Shown: one piece after another, positions 36,911-48,335 of the stretch
Layout of the letters: every line of letters begins with the position of its first letter
Numbering within the stretch: position 1 is the stretch's first letter
NCBI RefSeq assembly: GCF_945859705.1
Contig: NC_079134.1
Span: 18,269,545-18,333,544, forward strand
Length of the DNA: 64,000 nt
Reading direction: 5' to 3'
Origin: Episyrphus balteatus
Taxonomy: Eukaryota; Arthropoda; Insecta; Diptera; Syrphidae
Program-made: the position numbers and the translations under genes
Notes under the pieces: generated by a model
Seen by the model: only the letters and a program-made list of their open reading frames with translations
The model's database searches: none
Told to the model about the DNA's origin: nothing

Positions 36911-37400
36911 CAGGGTGTCAAACAGTCATCGCCCCAAATGAAAACCATTATGGATTCTTGAGGTAATTTTAAGTCGAAAAACTAATTTTTTTCGTTTTCG
37001 TTTTTTATGATTTTTGCTTTCTATTCTCTTAACTGGCTTTATCTTCACCAAACTACGTCTTATTGGAAAGATTTTTTTTTTACAACCAATCAAGAATTTA
37101 TAACAGTTTTAGTTTGTTCCAAAACTTTTTTTTCTACGGACAACCGTTTCTCCGCAACTTTGCATCGAACCAAATTTTTTTCGTTTTTTAAGCTGTGTTC
37201 TTCACTTTCATATCATTTTATTTAAAAAAAAACACGTAGGTATCTAATGAGTAAATGAGTATAAAAATTTTTTTCGCTTATCTATTGTTAAAGCCCAGTT
37301 TATTTTCTTAAAAAAACTAAGTTTTTTTCATAAAGAAAGACTACTGAATCTAATTAAAAAAAAAATAAACAAACTGAGTGAATTTAAAAAAACAATAATT
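36911..37400 (+). mobile_element. One-armed copy of the CAGGGTGTC foldback element
   Basis: Starts with CAGGGTGTCAAACAGTCATC directly after TA and follows the left arm of the element at 48933-50031 for about 490 bp (GCCCCAAATGAAAACCAT, TTTAACTGGC-like text, AATAAACAAACTGAGTGAA). The similarity stops where the loop begins in the full element, and no inverted right arm follows. It is a solo arm or a truncated, older copy. Confidence 0.75.
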
Positions 37401-40400
37401 TTCAAAATTCCTGAACAATTTGAGAAAAACCACTCTTATAACAAAGATTTATGTGTTTCAAACTTATTGGTTAAGAGTTTAAGAGTTTTTTTGGTAAAAA
37501 ATTAACAGTAGGTAAGTACTTGAGATATAACGGCTTTTAAAATAATCGATTTCAAAGTTAAAAATAGGCGAAAAAAAAATTTTTATTTTTGAAATCGATT
37601 ATTTCAAAAACTATTGGTTATGTTATATTGATTTAAAAATTAGAATCAAATGTACAATTTTTCCTTTCGGAAATGGTATCATTTATTACTGTAAGTGTTG
37701 CCGTTGTTTTTTAATAATTTTTTTTTATTTTGATATTTTTTTTTTAGAAAACTACCCCTCCCACCTAAACGGGGTGAGATAGACCCCCCTTCCAAAGAAA
37801 AAAATGTTTGTACTGAGCTCCTCTATAAAAACCCGTTATCAAATCCTGGCGCCAAGGTTATCCTACTACGCACAGTGTGGCCAATCACGAATCTAGCTGG
37901 ACAAAATTAATAACTCGCGTTAAATCGACTTTTTTTCTAAACAGTTTTAAACAAATGAATGTGAATAGATAAAATTCTATAAAAAAGAAATATTTTTTAA
38001 AAAGAAATCTATAATTTCTGCAAAAAGTGGGTCAAAATAGTGATGAAGAAAATGCATTTTTATAGTATTTGAATTTATGTTTCCGTAAACGTATTCTATG
38101 ATTGGATATACTTAATTATTTTAAAAAACGCTTGAAAAATCTCAATAAATAAAAGCTCTATTGCTATTCACGAAAAAAGAGAGGCGGAATAATTAGTTTT
38201 TATTAAGAAATAGAACTTTTACACACGTTTTTGACAGGTGACATATATGATTTATTTTCTCATTATCATGCTTTAAATTAAAATTTTAGCAATGATTTTA
38301 ATTAAATATGCTTCACAATCATAAAAAATGGCATCACCTTTAAAAATATCTGCAGATAATTTAAAAAAGTAACTCCTTTTTGTGCGATGCAAACTTGAAA
38401 CAGAAGGGCCTATTAAAAACAGCTGTGTTTATATTACCTTCGATGTTTTTCAAGCTAATAATTCTCTAAATTTCTTCGTGACCCTATTTCTGGCCTTTTA
38501 CACTTGCTTGCTTTTTGCATTGAACTTGTTAAAGATGTTCCGACAGAAAAGCATCATTCATCAATGATAATGCCTCATTAGTTGAAAATTCCAGTAGTTT
38601 AGTAGTTCCAGAGGATCAGAATTTAATTTTTTATACATTTTGATCCTTCACTCATTTCAATAAATCCTTTCCGGTATTATTGGAAAATGCTTTTTCAATT
38701 TTGCGGAGAGCGATTCTGCTGATTTTAACTATTTTCTAATGGATAGGTGCACTTAGGAGACTTTTAACCTTCCGTTTGTTATATTTTTCCCGTTTTTTTA
38801 GTTTTTAAAAATTCTTTTCTACTTTTGTTTCACTATCTACTGTTTTTGTTTATTTAGTTATCACATAATATTGGTCAAGCAAAATGAAATTCATGTTTAA
38901 AGAGCGGTCCAATGTTTCTTCCACCTTTTTTGTCTTTTTTTTTCGCTTAACTTGAAGCACAAAACTTTTATATATGTTTTTAATTTTTCTTTATTGTCAA
39001 AAATGTTCCAAAGATGATACCTGCTCATTAAAAGATCAAAAAAACTGTCTTTTCGATCTTATTTGGCAGTTTTGACACATTTTTCGAAAATTTGTTTTTT
39101 TTGAAAATCTTGACTTCATTTTGAAAAGTGAAAAAAGTTGTATGGCGGTCGAGAAAACGCGAGACATGTAAATAGCTAATCTTAATGACAACACTCCACA
39201 ATACATTAATTAATTAATTTCAGACCGGAAAATGCGGAAAAATTAACTTTACCTCTAATTGAAAAACAAAGATATTTTTTTTTTGCACTTCCTAGCCTTC
39301 TTATAGAATTTATTTTTTTTTTAATAGTTGCAATATTAATTAATAAATAAAAATTAAAACACTTTACCTCCAAATGTAGATTAACAATTAAAAAAACAAT
39401 TAGAACCAAAAAAACTACCACAGCGTTTTTAATCGTCAACCAAACTCAAGCGAAAAATAGAATACTTTGTATTATCTCCATCCAACTGTTAACAAGAACC
39501 AACTTTCAAGCTTAGCTTACGCTAATCCGAGATGAAAACAAAAAAACCAAACATGAATTACAGTTACCCATTTTATTGAGAAGCTCAACTCATGATTTAA
39601 AATCATGTGGCTAAACTTTTTTTTTTCTATTTTGTCCAGTCAGATTGGCGAATTACCACACTGTGCTACGTGCCGAAACAACATTTTTGTTCTATACCTA
39701 AAAGTTCGAATTTCTGTATCTGGGTTGAAATCGAAAAATTTTTTTTTCTAAGCCAATTTTGGAGTGATTTTCATAAAAAATACCTCGATTGATTGGGAAA
39801 TAGATATAGTTTATGAATATATTTTTTAAATAGCATGTTGTTTTGAAAACATATACTTTAAATTGTTGCCGAAGTTGGGCAAATGACGAAAAAAATGGAA
39901 TTTTTGAACTTTGACAGCTTATAAATTCTAAGTGGTTTAGCCGAGTTACATGTTTTATACATTGTTGAAAAGGTATATTTATCTTCTATCAGAAACTGTA
40001 AAAAAATCGAAAATGTGTAAAAAATTGTCGAAGCTAGAATTTTTTCAATGGGTGAAGGTCCAAAAAACCGTTTTTTGCCCGTAACTTCAGATTTTGGGGG
40101 TGTTAGGGGATTTTCAAATACCGTTTCGTATTCAGTGCGACTAGTTCTACAAAACCTGATAGGTCTCCGCCCGCGTATATTTTGAAACCTCATTTTTGTA
40201 ACACCGTGTAATTATTTTTAGACAAAGTTGATCGTATTTCTAGGAGTGACTTAGTCCACTTTCATAATTAAGGGCACATTTATAAATTAATATTTTATTT
40301 TAAATGGCATACCGCTTTTTTTTGAAAATGAGTTTGAAAATTTTATATAAAACAAAAATGTATTAAAAAAAAAACGGTTCTCACGATTTTGCAATTTTTT

Positions 40401-40812
40401 TTTTAAAGTCTTTATTAATCGAAAAATTTAATGTCATATTTCGTTTCGAGGTCAAAACCATCTAAAAAGTTGTTTATGTAGCTTTTAACTAAATTTTGTA
40501 TCATATTAAAGTTTTATTTTTTTCTTATTTAATGATTTCTTTTAAAAATCTTAAATATTCCTATTAACTTTAATCATGAGAGCAAGTACGTGCAAATCCC
40601 TAAAAACCCACCTACACTCAGGGAAAAAACTCAACGTAAAATTTTCAACGTTGATTTAATGTTGAAAAAATTAACATGAAACTTCTTCAAAATAAAATTG
40701 AAACAAAAGAATTTTTTTTATTTTTGTCGGACTTCAGCTTATGTTGAATTTTATGACTCTAATTTTCAACAGTGAGATAGCACATAGGTACACTGAACCA
40801 AATCCTTACGTA
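37401..40812. other. Unannotated AT-rich stretch with repeat fragments
   Basis: No gene. A small inverted pair AATCGATTTC/GAAATCGATT lies at about 37542-37603. 40250-40420 resembles the tail of the 2.6-kb dispersed repeat. 40615-40780 has inverted words (CACTCAGGG with CAACGT..., later TTCAACAGTGAG) that may be a decayed MITE. A word AACACCGTGT near 40200 resembles a transposon end, but no partner was found. Confidence 0.4.
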
Positions 40813-41191
40813 AATACAACGAAAAAATTCGTTAAGCCAACGAAAATTTAATTAATTTTCAGCCGATGAAAAATTTAATTGGCTCAACGAAATGGCTTTC
40901 ATACGTTAATGAAGAACTTCATCAATCAACGAAAACTGTAGTATTTTAATGAAATTTTTCATAAAAATTTTTGATCGAGAGTTAATGAATTTTTACATCA
41001 CTTTACGAAATTTTTCATCGATTAACGTAAAATTTAATTAACCACGGTGATATTTTTCGTTAGTCAATGTATTTTTTGATTAATTTATGAAAGAACTTTC
41101 GTTAGCTAACTAATTTTTTCGTAAATTTAATGAACATTTTTAATAAATTACGAAAAAATATTTGTTGGCTAACGAAACTTTTCGTTGTATT
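40813..41191. mobile_element. Palindromic ACGAAA-rich element, about 380 bp
   Basis: The left end AATACAACGAAAAAATTCGT with TAAGCCAACGAAAA mirrors the right end TTTGTTGGCTAACGAAAC with TTTTCGTTGTATT. In between, words such as TTAATGAA, ACGAAATTTTTCATC and TTTTTCGTTAG recur in both orientations, giving an imperfect long palindrome. It ends only 36 bp before Helitron unit 1. A MITE or foldback element is likely. Outer boundaries are uncertain. Confidence 0.55.
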
Positions 41192-43245
41192 AATTGTATT
41201 TTTTTATTGGACTTGTTAAATTATTAATACTATATTATAAATGCGTTGATTTTTTTTTTTCCACCATTCACATAATCACTGGCTCTATATGGGAAAAAAA
41301 TAAAAAACTCCAAACTCAATGGTATATGATAGGTGTAGGTGAAGCGGTTTGCACTAAGAAAGGTTTTTACTCAAATCGCACATTTAATAGGGTAAAACGG
41401 GGCAAAATGGCAAAATGAAAAAATTATCTAAAATCTAAATGCGATGTCGTAGAGAGTTGATTTTTTTTGCAATAGATAGATAATCATTTTTTATGTCAAT
41501 GGACTTTTGGTAAAAAATTTTTAAAAATCTAAATCGGTAAGAAATCGTTAGGTTTTGAAAAGCTTATCAAATTGGGGCAAGTTGAGAAAGGGGTGATTAC
41601 GAGAGAGGAGAATTTTTCTGGGAAAATCTGAGTACACCAATGAATAGGTGGTGGAAAAATATTCGAGACGTGTGTTGGGATTTTTTTTTAAAGTGAGTAG
41701 TTTTTGAGATAGAGAGTTTTGAAAAACACCTATTTTTTGCGTCTTAAAATTGGGTGGGTTTTTATTTTTAGAAATATTTCCGAGTGCTCAAAAAATCTGA
41801 AACTTATAGGGTGTATAGGTGAAGTATGTATGAGTGTATGTGCAAAAAATTGGAACCGTTGAATGAAATTTTCCATCAAAATCGAGATGAAGAAGTTTTT
41901 TGGAGCCAAGTTTTTTGGTCATTTTTTCCCGTTTTTAACCGTTTTTTATTTTTATCTTTTTTTGTTTAACTCATAAATGAATGAAATTTGCAGGGTTGAT
42001 AGATTGTTGTTAGGACTATATGTGTACAAAATTTCAATCAATTTCGCAAACACAATTTTGAGATAACGGTAAAATAAAATGTTGGAATTCAACAGGTTAT
42101 AACTTTTGATCTAGAGCAGAGAAAAATTTGATTAAACTTTTATGAGCATCCTGATACAATTACCTTTCATTTGGTATATCACACATAACGGTAGACTAAC
42201 TACAAGCTACACAATGTTAAATCAAGAAACTTGCGAAAACACTCAAAACACCAGTGGAGATCTGTTGATCATGAACAGTCACCAGTGTAGGAAGTACCGT
42301 AATCTCAGTCTGGAAATTTGACATGGTTGGCTTTAAAAAATTCTAACTTTTCTTGTAGGCAACTTGGAAATAAGATTGAACCGTCATGTGAAAGGTAAAA
42401 CAATAAGCTTTAACGTGATATAAAAATTTTAATAGGTTGCCATTGAAAAAAATTGATTTAATAGCATGAGAAGAAAAAAATAAATGTTTTTTTTGCTTTT
42501 TTTGATGAAAATACATTGAGTTCAAAAAATTCTAGCTCTTTTTGTAGATGTCTCATAGACCTGATATATATATATATTTTAAGCCAAGACAATAAGCTTT
42601 TATATGGTATAAAATTTTTTATAGGTTGTCATTAAAAAAAATTGAATAAATGACGTGTGAAGATAAATTTATAGGTTTTTTTTGCTTTTTTTGATGAAAA
42701 TGATTGTTTTCAATAAATTATTTATATACTTTTTGATCATTCTTAAAATTTTAATATAGCTTTATTCTTTAGGAAATTTTATAAGCTTTTTAATGGTATA
42801 ATTTTTTTCTAAGCTTTTCATATTAAAAAATCGATATTTAAATAAAAGAATATAAAAAAGGTAGTTTTTTTGTAAAATTTGATTGACTTCAAAAATGTAT
42901 TACTTTTTTTCTACAAAACTTACAGATATAAATAAAGTCTCAATTTTTAGCTTAAGTAACAAGCTATAATATGGTGTTATTATTTTATAAATTTTTAACC
43001 AAAAAAGTGGTAAGAAAAATAAAAAAATAATATTTTTGTGTTTTTTTTTTTCAAGAGATAAAAAAAATTTAAATATTACAACCTACCTTCACATGATTTG
43101 TCACAGTTTCTTTGATACTTGCTTGATTTATCTGATTGAGGTATCAATGGAAAGGTAATATCACATATAAAATTAAAAAAATAAAATCTTTCAAAATTCT
43201 TAAAAAAATAAAGCAATAAAGGGTTATATAGAAAAAACAGACTGA

Positions 43246-44456
43246 GGGCCAATTTATTGAGCCCCCATTAAATTTTGAAATTTATCGTTTTAGTTAAAAG
43301 CGTTGTTAAACTATTGACGCCTTTAAGTATACATCATTAAAAATTCTTTTAATTCACCCTTTTTTAGTTAAAGTGCTTACTTTTAATGGAAACTTTAAAT
43401 TTAAAACTCTGTTAAAAATATCCTAGGGATTTTTTTATTTTTTTGAAAAATTAATTTGTCAAAATTTAATATTTGTCAAATTAAATATGTATAATAAATA
43501 GATACATAGATTTGAATTAAAAGATTTAAATGAAGAATAATAAAACAAATATAAAAACTGGTCCATAAGCGAGGGTATCAAAATGTCAGTGTGTACCAAA
43601 AACTGATGCAATTGCAATTTTATGAGATGAAAATATTATCCATCAACGCTTGTGTTTCTTTGAAGTGGAGAAGATGATTTTGTATATTGTGCTGTTCTGT
43701 GGAGTAGATCCATTAATTTTTTTGAATTTATGTCCTTTCAAAATCTTTATCTTTAGTGCAATGTTGCAATAAAATGAAAACAGGCTATAAGTCGTTTGTA
43801 CTAAAACGACAAGAAAACGACTTGCTCTAGGAGCGCCAATTTGAATTAATTTTGAACTTTATAACTTCGTAATTCTGTCCGCTCTTCGCCCCTTTTCCTT
43901 AAAGCACGATAATTGCTTTACTAGAACCAGAATTTTGGCGTCCAGAGAGATTCTTTTTTTTGGGTCGTTTTAGGACAACGTATTAGGGAATTTTTGTCAT
44001 AAATATGTAGATATGAATCTTATTCGATTCTTAGCAATCGTCCGCGTGACTCCTTAATACACCTAAAAAATCTACAATAGAATTTGAAGTTGATAAAGGT
44101 GCATAAAAGCAATATTTATTCAGAAGTAGACCGATACAATACATTTATATAACTTCATTGAAATCACATCACAAAATTTACACAAACATATTAGGACTAA
44201 TAATTTATTTCAACAATCCTTTAAAGAAATGTTATCTAATTTTTCGATGTTTATTCCTTCGGTGGACTATTTTGTTTTCTGTTTCGATTTTGGTGTTTTA
44301 ACTAAAACGACTTTTAAATTTAATGCTCTATTAGTTAATGTAGTCAAACTTAAAAAACTCTTAAAAGAGACTGAATAAATGAATTTTGTTTTTTAATTTA
44401 AAATTCCCTTTTTTAATGGAGATTTAAAGTTTAATGGAGAGTCAATAAATTGGCCC
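43246..44456. mobile_element. PIF/Harbinger-like element in unit 1 (about 1.2 kb)
   Basis: The ends GGGCCAATTTATTGA (43246-43260) and TCAATAAATTGGCCC (44442-44456) are inverted repeats. TGA/TAA flank it here and TAA on both sides in unit 2, giving a 3-bp TAA duplication. The matching region of unit 3 (about 63055-63075) reads straight through without it. GGGCC ends with a TWA duplication are typical of PIF/Harbinger. No transposase. Confidence 0.8.
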
Positions 44457-44506
44457 TAAGTACTACATTTTTTACCGCTTTGATTACTTTTCTTATGCAT
44501 TAATTA

Positions 44507-45156
44507 CACTGGTTTACAAAGGTTTTGTTGCCGAAACAAAAATATACTTTTCTGAAGGTTTTCAGTGTGTTGAACTCGAATCCGAAGTCATAAACAACTA
44601 ATCAGCTCCCGTTTTTGAGATATTACCGTTAGAAAATGCAAAAAAAACGTTTTTTTGATTTCTTCGGACCTTATTCTTTTGTATAAGGAAAATTGTTTGA
44701 GAATATTTAGTAACGGTTTCTATAAAAACTGTTTTCCATCTTTCGATAACTGTTTAAATCTTTTCAATATCTTTTGTATTGCCCGAGATATCTTAAAATT
44801 AAGTAAGTGGGTTTTTCTTCATATATCATAAAGGAGATAATGACGTCATAAAATTTATAAAAATACCAAACAACTGAGGATATCTCGGGCAATAAAAAAG
44901 ATATCGGAAAGATTTAAACAGATTTAAAAAGGTGATAAATAGTTCTTATAAAAACCGTTACTAAATATGCTCAAACAATTTTCCTTATATAAAAAAATAA
45001 GGTCCGAAGTACTGCATACTCTAACGGTAATATTTCAAAAACGGGAGCTGATTAATTTTTTTTGACTTCGGATTCGAGTTCAGCACACTGAAAACCTTCA
45101 GAAAAGTATAATTTTGTTTCGGCAACAAAAAAAAAGTTTAATTTTGTTAACCAGTG
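44507..45156. mobile_element. Palindromic CACTGG element in unit 1 (650 bp)
   Basis: Starts CACTGGTTTACAAA and ends GTTAACCAGTG, with TTA on both sides (44504-44506, 45157-45159). Most of its length is an imperfect inverted repeat: AACTCGAATCCGAAGTC against GACTTCGGATTCGAGTT, CAGCTCCCGTTTTTGA against CAAAAACGGGAGCTG, and GATATCTCGGGCAATA against its inverse TATTGCCCGAGATATC. A 3-bp TTA duplication hints at PIF/Harbinger, but the family is not certain. Non-coding. Confidence 0.8.
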
Positions 45157-46686
45157 TTATATATCTAATTTACTATTTTTCTACACAAACGTATGCTTAA
45201 TTTGACTTATCAACTTTACTGTATGTCAATTACAAGCGTCTTGAAAAATAATTGAAATATGCTTATACGCAATTCTAAGCAAAATTCAAGGTATTTGGTC
45301 GGAAAAAATTTATATTCTAAAAACTCTGATTTGATTTCAGAAATCCACTTATTACTTCGGTATTTTTATTTTTAAATTACAATAAATGGGTTCTCAAATA
45401 AATCATGATATTTAGGGTCACTGTATGTATTTTGATCAATTAATAATACTGAAAATTACCATAATTTTTGAAGGTTTTATTTGAAAAATAAAATGTTTTT
45501 CTCTCACTTATTCTGACCAGCTGCATTAAAAGTTTTTATTTTCATTTCAAATAGTACTTAGAATGTTCATTAATATTGTCCAATATAGTAGAGTAACTAA
45601 AGCTCCAAAAGTGGCAGTATTTGAAATAAGAAATTATTTAAAAATTTTAACATGTCCTTTTAAAAACTTTTTCGTAATATAAATTGCATTTATTTTTCAA
45701 ATTTTTTTAGCCACATTTTTTAAAATTTGAAATTATAAAAGGAAATGTCAATATGTATTACAGTTTATGAAAAAAATTTAAAAGTATTTCATTTTCGAAG
45801 AACTTTTTTAATAGAAGTTTTGAAAAAAAAAATTAACTATTTTTTTTTTGTAAATTAGCTAATTTTTTTTAAGTTCAACATTTAAATATAAAGTTATTTT
45901 TTCACCATTCAATAGCCCTTATTGTTGAAAGTAAAATAGCAAAAGTTTAAAGTTCTTATTTGCCAAAGTCTTTGAGAAAATCAATTATTTTAATGCAAAA
46001 ATTCTGTTTTTATCAAAAAATCCAATGAAAATGAAGTAATTTTTATTTTTTTTTTTTTTCAAATCTGTAATAAATAGGTATTACCTTTTCCTCTTCGGAA
46101 TTCATCTGATAATATCTATGGCCAAAATTTTTTTCAAAATAAATTCAAATATTACTAGGAAAAAGTTTGAAAAAAAAGCCATTTAAAAATTTTTAGTAAG
46201 GTTTTTTTTTACAAAACTCTCAGTTGAGGACCAATTTTTCGAAAAGTCTTGATTATATAGTGAATTTAAATTTATATAGATAGAAATGAGATTCTGGTTT
46301 TTTTTTTAAAAGTGTAGGTATGCAAATATTGTAGGTGCTGCCGTTGGGTTTAAAATATTTTGTTTGCATTTGAAGTCAGTTCGTGAGAAAATTAAAGGTA
46401 GTCTTTTACTACCATATATTTGTTTTCCTTAAATTACGTAGAGAATCTTTAGTATCATTTATCTTATGAAATTTAAGCAAAAAAATGGTTTTGTTAAAAA
46501 AAATTTAATTTCATCGTTTAAAAAAAAAAAGATCATCAAAATCAGATCTGTTCGGCCGGGTTTTCTAATAATTTGCTTTAGTTACTACACTAATAAAAAT
46601 TATTGCTTTATAATGTCTACGAGCTTCAAATTAATTTTTCAAATATCATAAAATTTAAAATTTTATAGGTAAATCTATGAAAAGTT

Positions 46687-46800
46687 AAAATATTGTACAA
46701 CACCAGCACATTATTGCTCACAGTTTCCTTAATAATTGCTGGATTTGTATATCAATAGAAATGCAATATGATGTACCTATAAATTTAAATAATAAAAAAA
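46687..46800 (+). repeat. Internal repeat related to the 530-bp Helitron repeat
   Basis: Resembles 43074-43170 and the tandem units at 62891 and 63418 (words GCTCACAGTTTCCTTAATA, ATTGCTGGATTTG, TATCAATAGAAA). It shows that unit 1 is built on the same 530-bp repeat as unit 3, pushed apart by nested insertions. Confidence 0.5.
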
Positions 46801-47137
46801 AAACCTTGAAAATTTTTGAAAAACTAAAGCAAGAAAGTCTTCAATTCCAAAAACTGACTAAATATTACACTTTTAACTGTTATGATTACTTTTTTTTCGC
46901 AAACTTGATAAATTAAAAATGTATCCATATCAAACATTATTCTGCGTCAATTACAAGCTTAATGAAAAATAATTGAATTATCCTTATATGTAAAGCAAAA
47001 TTCAACGCTTTTAGTCATAAAATGAATTAATTTTTGAACTCTGGATTAATCTTAAAAAACAATTAATTATAAATTCGGAAATTAATTTTTGATCATTATA
47101 AATGCGATTTTAAATGAAAGATAACATTCAAAGCTTA

Positions 47138-48331
47138 CACTGGTCTGCAAGGAAATCCTCCTTTAAATAAAACTATGTATATTGTATACTTTTCTAAAGG
47201 ATTTTTGTATGCTGATTCCGAATCCGAAGTCAGAATTGATGTAGTACGTCACGTTTTTCAGATATTCCCGTTAGACAATCTCAAAAACCCATTTTTTTGC
47301 TGTTTTCGAAGAAATATTTTGGCATAATGTAATATTTTTCAATTAAAATTCTTACGGTTTTTAAAAGAACTTATTTTTTTCTTTCAAATTAAGTTTCAAT
47401 CTTCTCAATATCTCTTTTCTTCTCCGAGATATCTTAAGTAAGTTTAGTAGGTTTGGCATATCTTATCATAAAAAAAACTTATCTTTAAAAATTTTATTAT
47501 ATCTTTCTCCCTAGAAAAAAAAAATATACTTTTCTAATGGACTTTAGTGTGCTGATTTTGAATCCGAACTCAAAATTTCGGTCAGCTCTGGTTTGTGAGA
47601 TATAGTAGTTTTAATTGAGATTTTCTAAGAAAAAACTTGATTTTGTGATACTTTAATGCGAATAAATCCTCACGTGATAGAATTTTTTTGACTTCGGATT
47701 CTAACTCAGCACATCAAACATTTTAAGAAAAGTATACTTTTGTTTCTAGGAGAAACAAATCTGAAGCTTTATAAGTCAGTTTATCGAATGGTTTATTACA
47801 AATAAGATATTTATAAATACATAGATAAATAGTATATAAAATTACAAAACACGTAAAAAATTTTTTTAATGTATTTTATTATGGTTTTCTTTACATATTT
47901 GACTTTTTAAATATAATGGGCGTTGATATTTTACATTTTCCTTAATTAAGGTGTTTTTGTTCATGTTGGATTTACTAAAAAGTAAAGGGTTTCGATATTT
48001 CTGCTTTTTTTATAAATCAGTATTTTAAAACATGAGTAAACATTAATGTAAAAGGACATATTTGGTGTGAATCGATAGGCCATATTACGAGGAATAAGTC
48101 CTCCAAATTTGAGCTCAATGCTACAAATAGTTTTAATTTTGCACGAGTTCAAATAAATCTAAAAGGTTGATTTTTTAGAAACTAACCACATTTTTCAAAA
48201 ATCATTTTTACAAAAATGGTACCTGATAGAATTTTTCTGAAACCAGGTTTAGATTCAAGAAAGTCTAATCTGTCATAATATCAAACAATTATTTGAAGGA
48301 GAAAAAAAAAGTTAAATTTTGCAGACCAGTG
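47138..48331. mobile_element. Second palindromic CACTGG element in unit 1 (about 1.2 kb)
   Basis: Starts CACTGGTCTGCAAGG and ends TTTTGCAGACCAGTG, flanked by TTA on both sides (47135-47137, 48332-48334). Inside lies a further inverted pair at about 47505-47757 (CTCCCTAGAAAAA and TATACTTTTCTAA against TTAAGAAAAGTATAC and TTTCTAGGAGAAA). That points to a related palindrome nested within it. Non-coding. Confidence 0.75.
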
Positions 48332-48335
48332 TTAT

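Noticed and set aside
46466..46651. 61-aa frame conserved exactly at 56910-57095
   Set aside because: Conservation is explained by the recent duplication of the whole Helitron unit; the sequence is Lys/Ile/Phe-rich as in chance frames.
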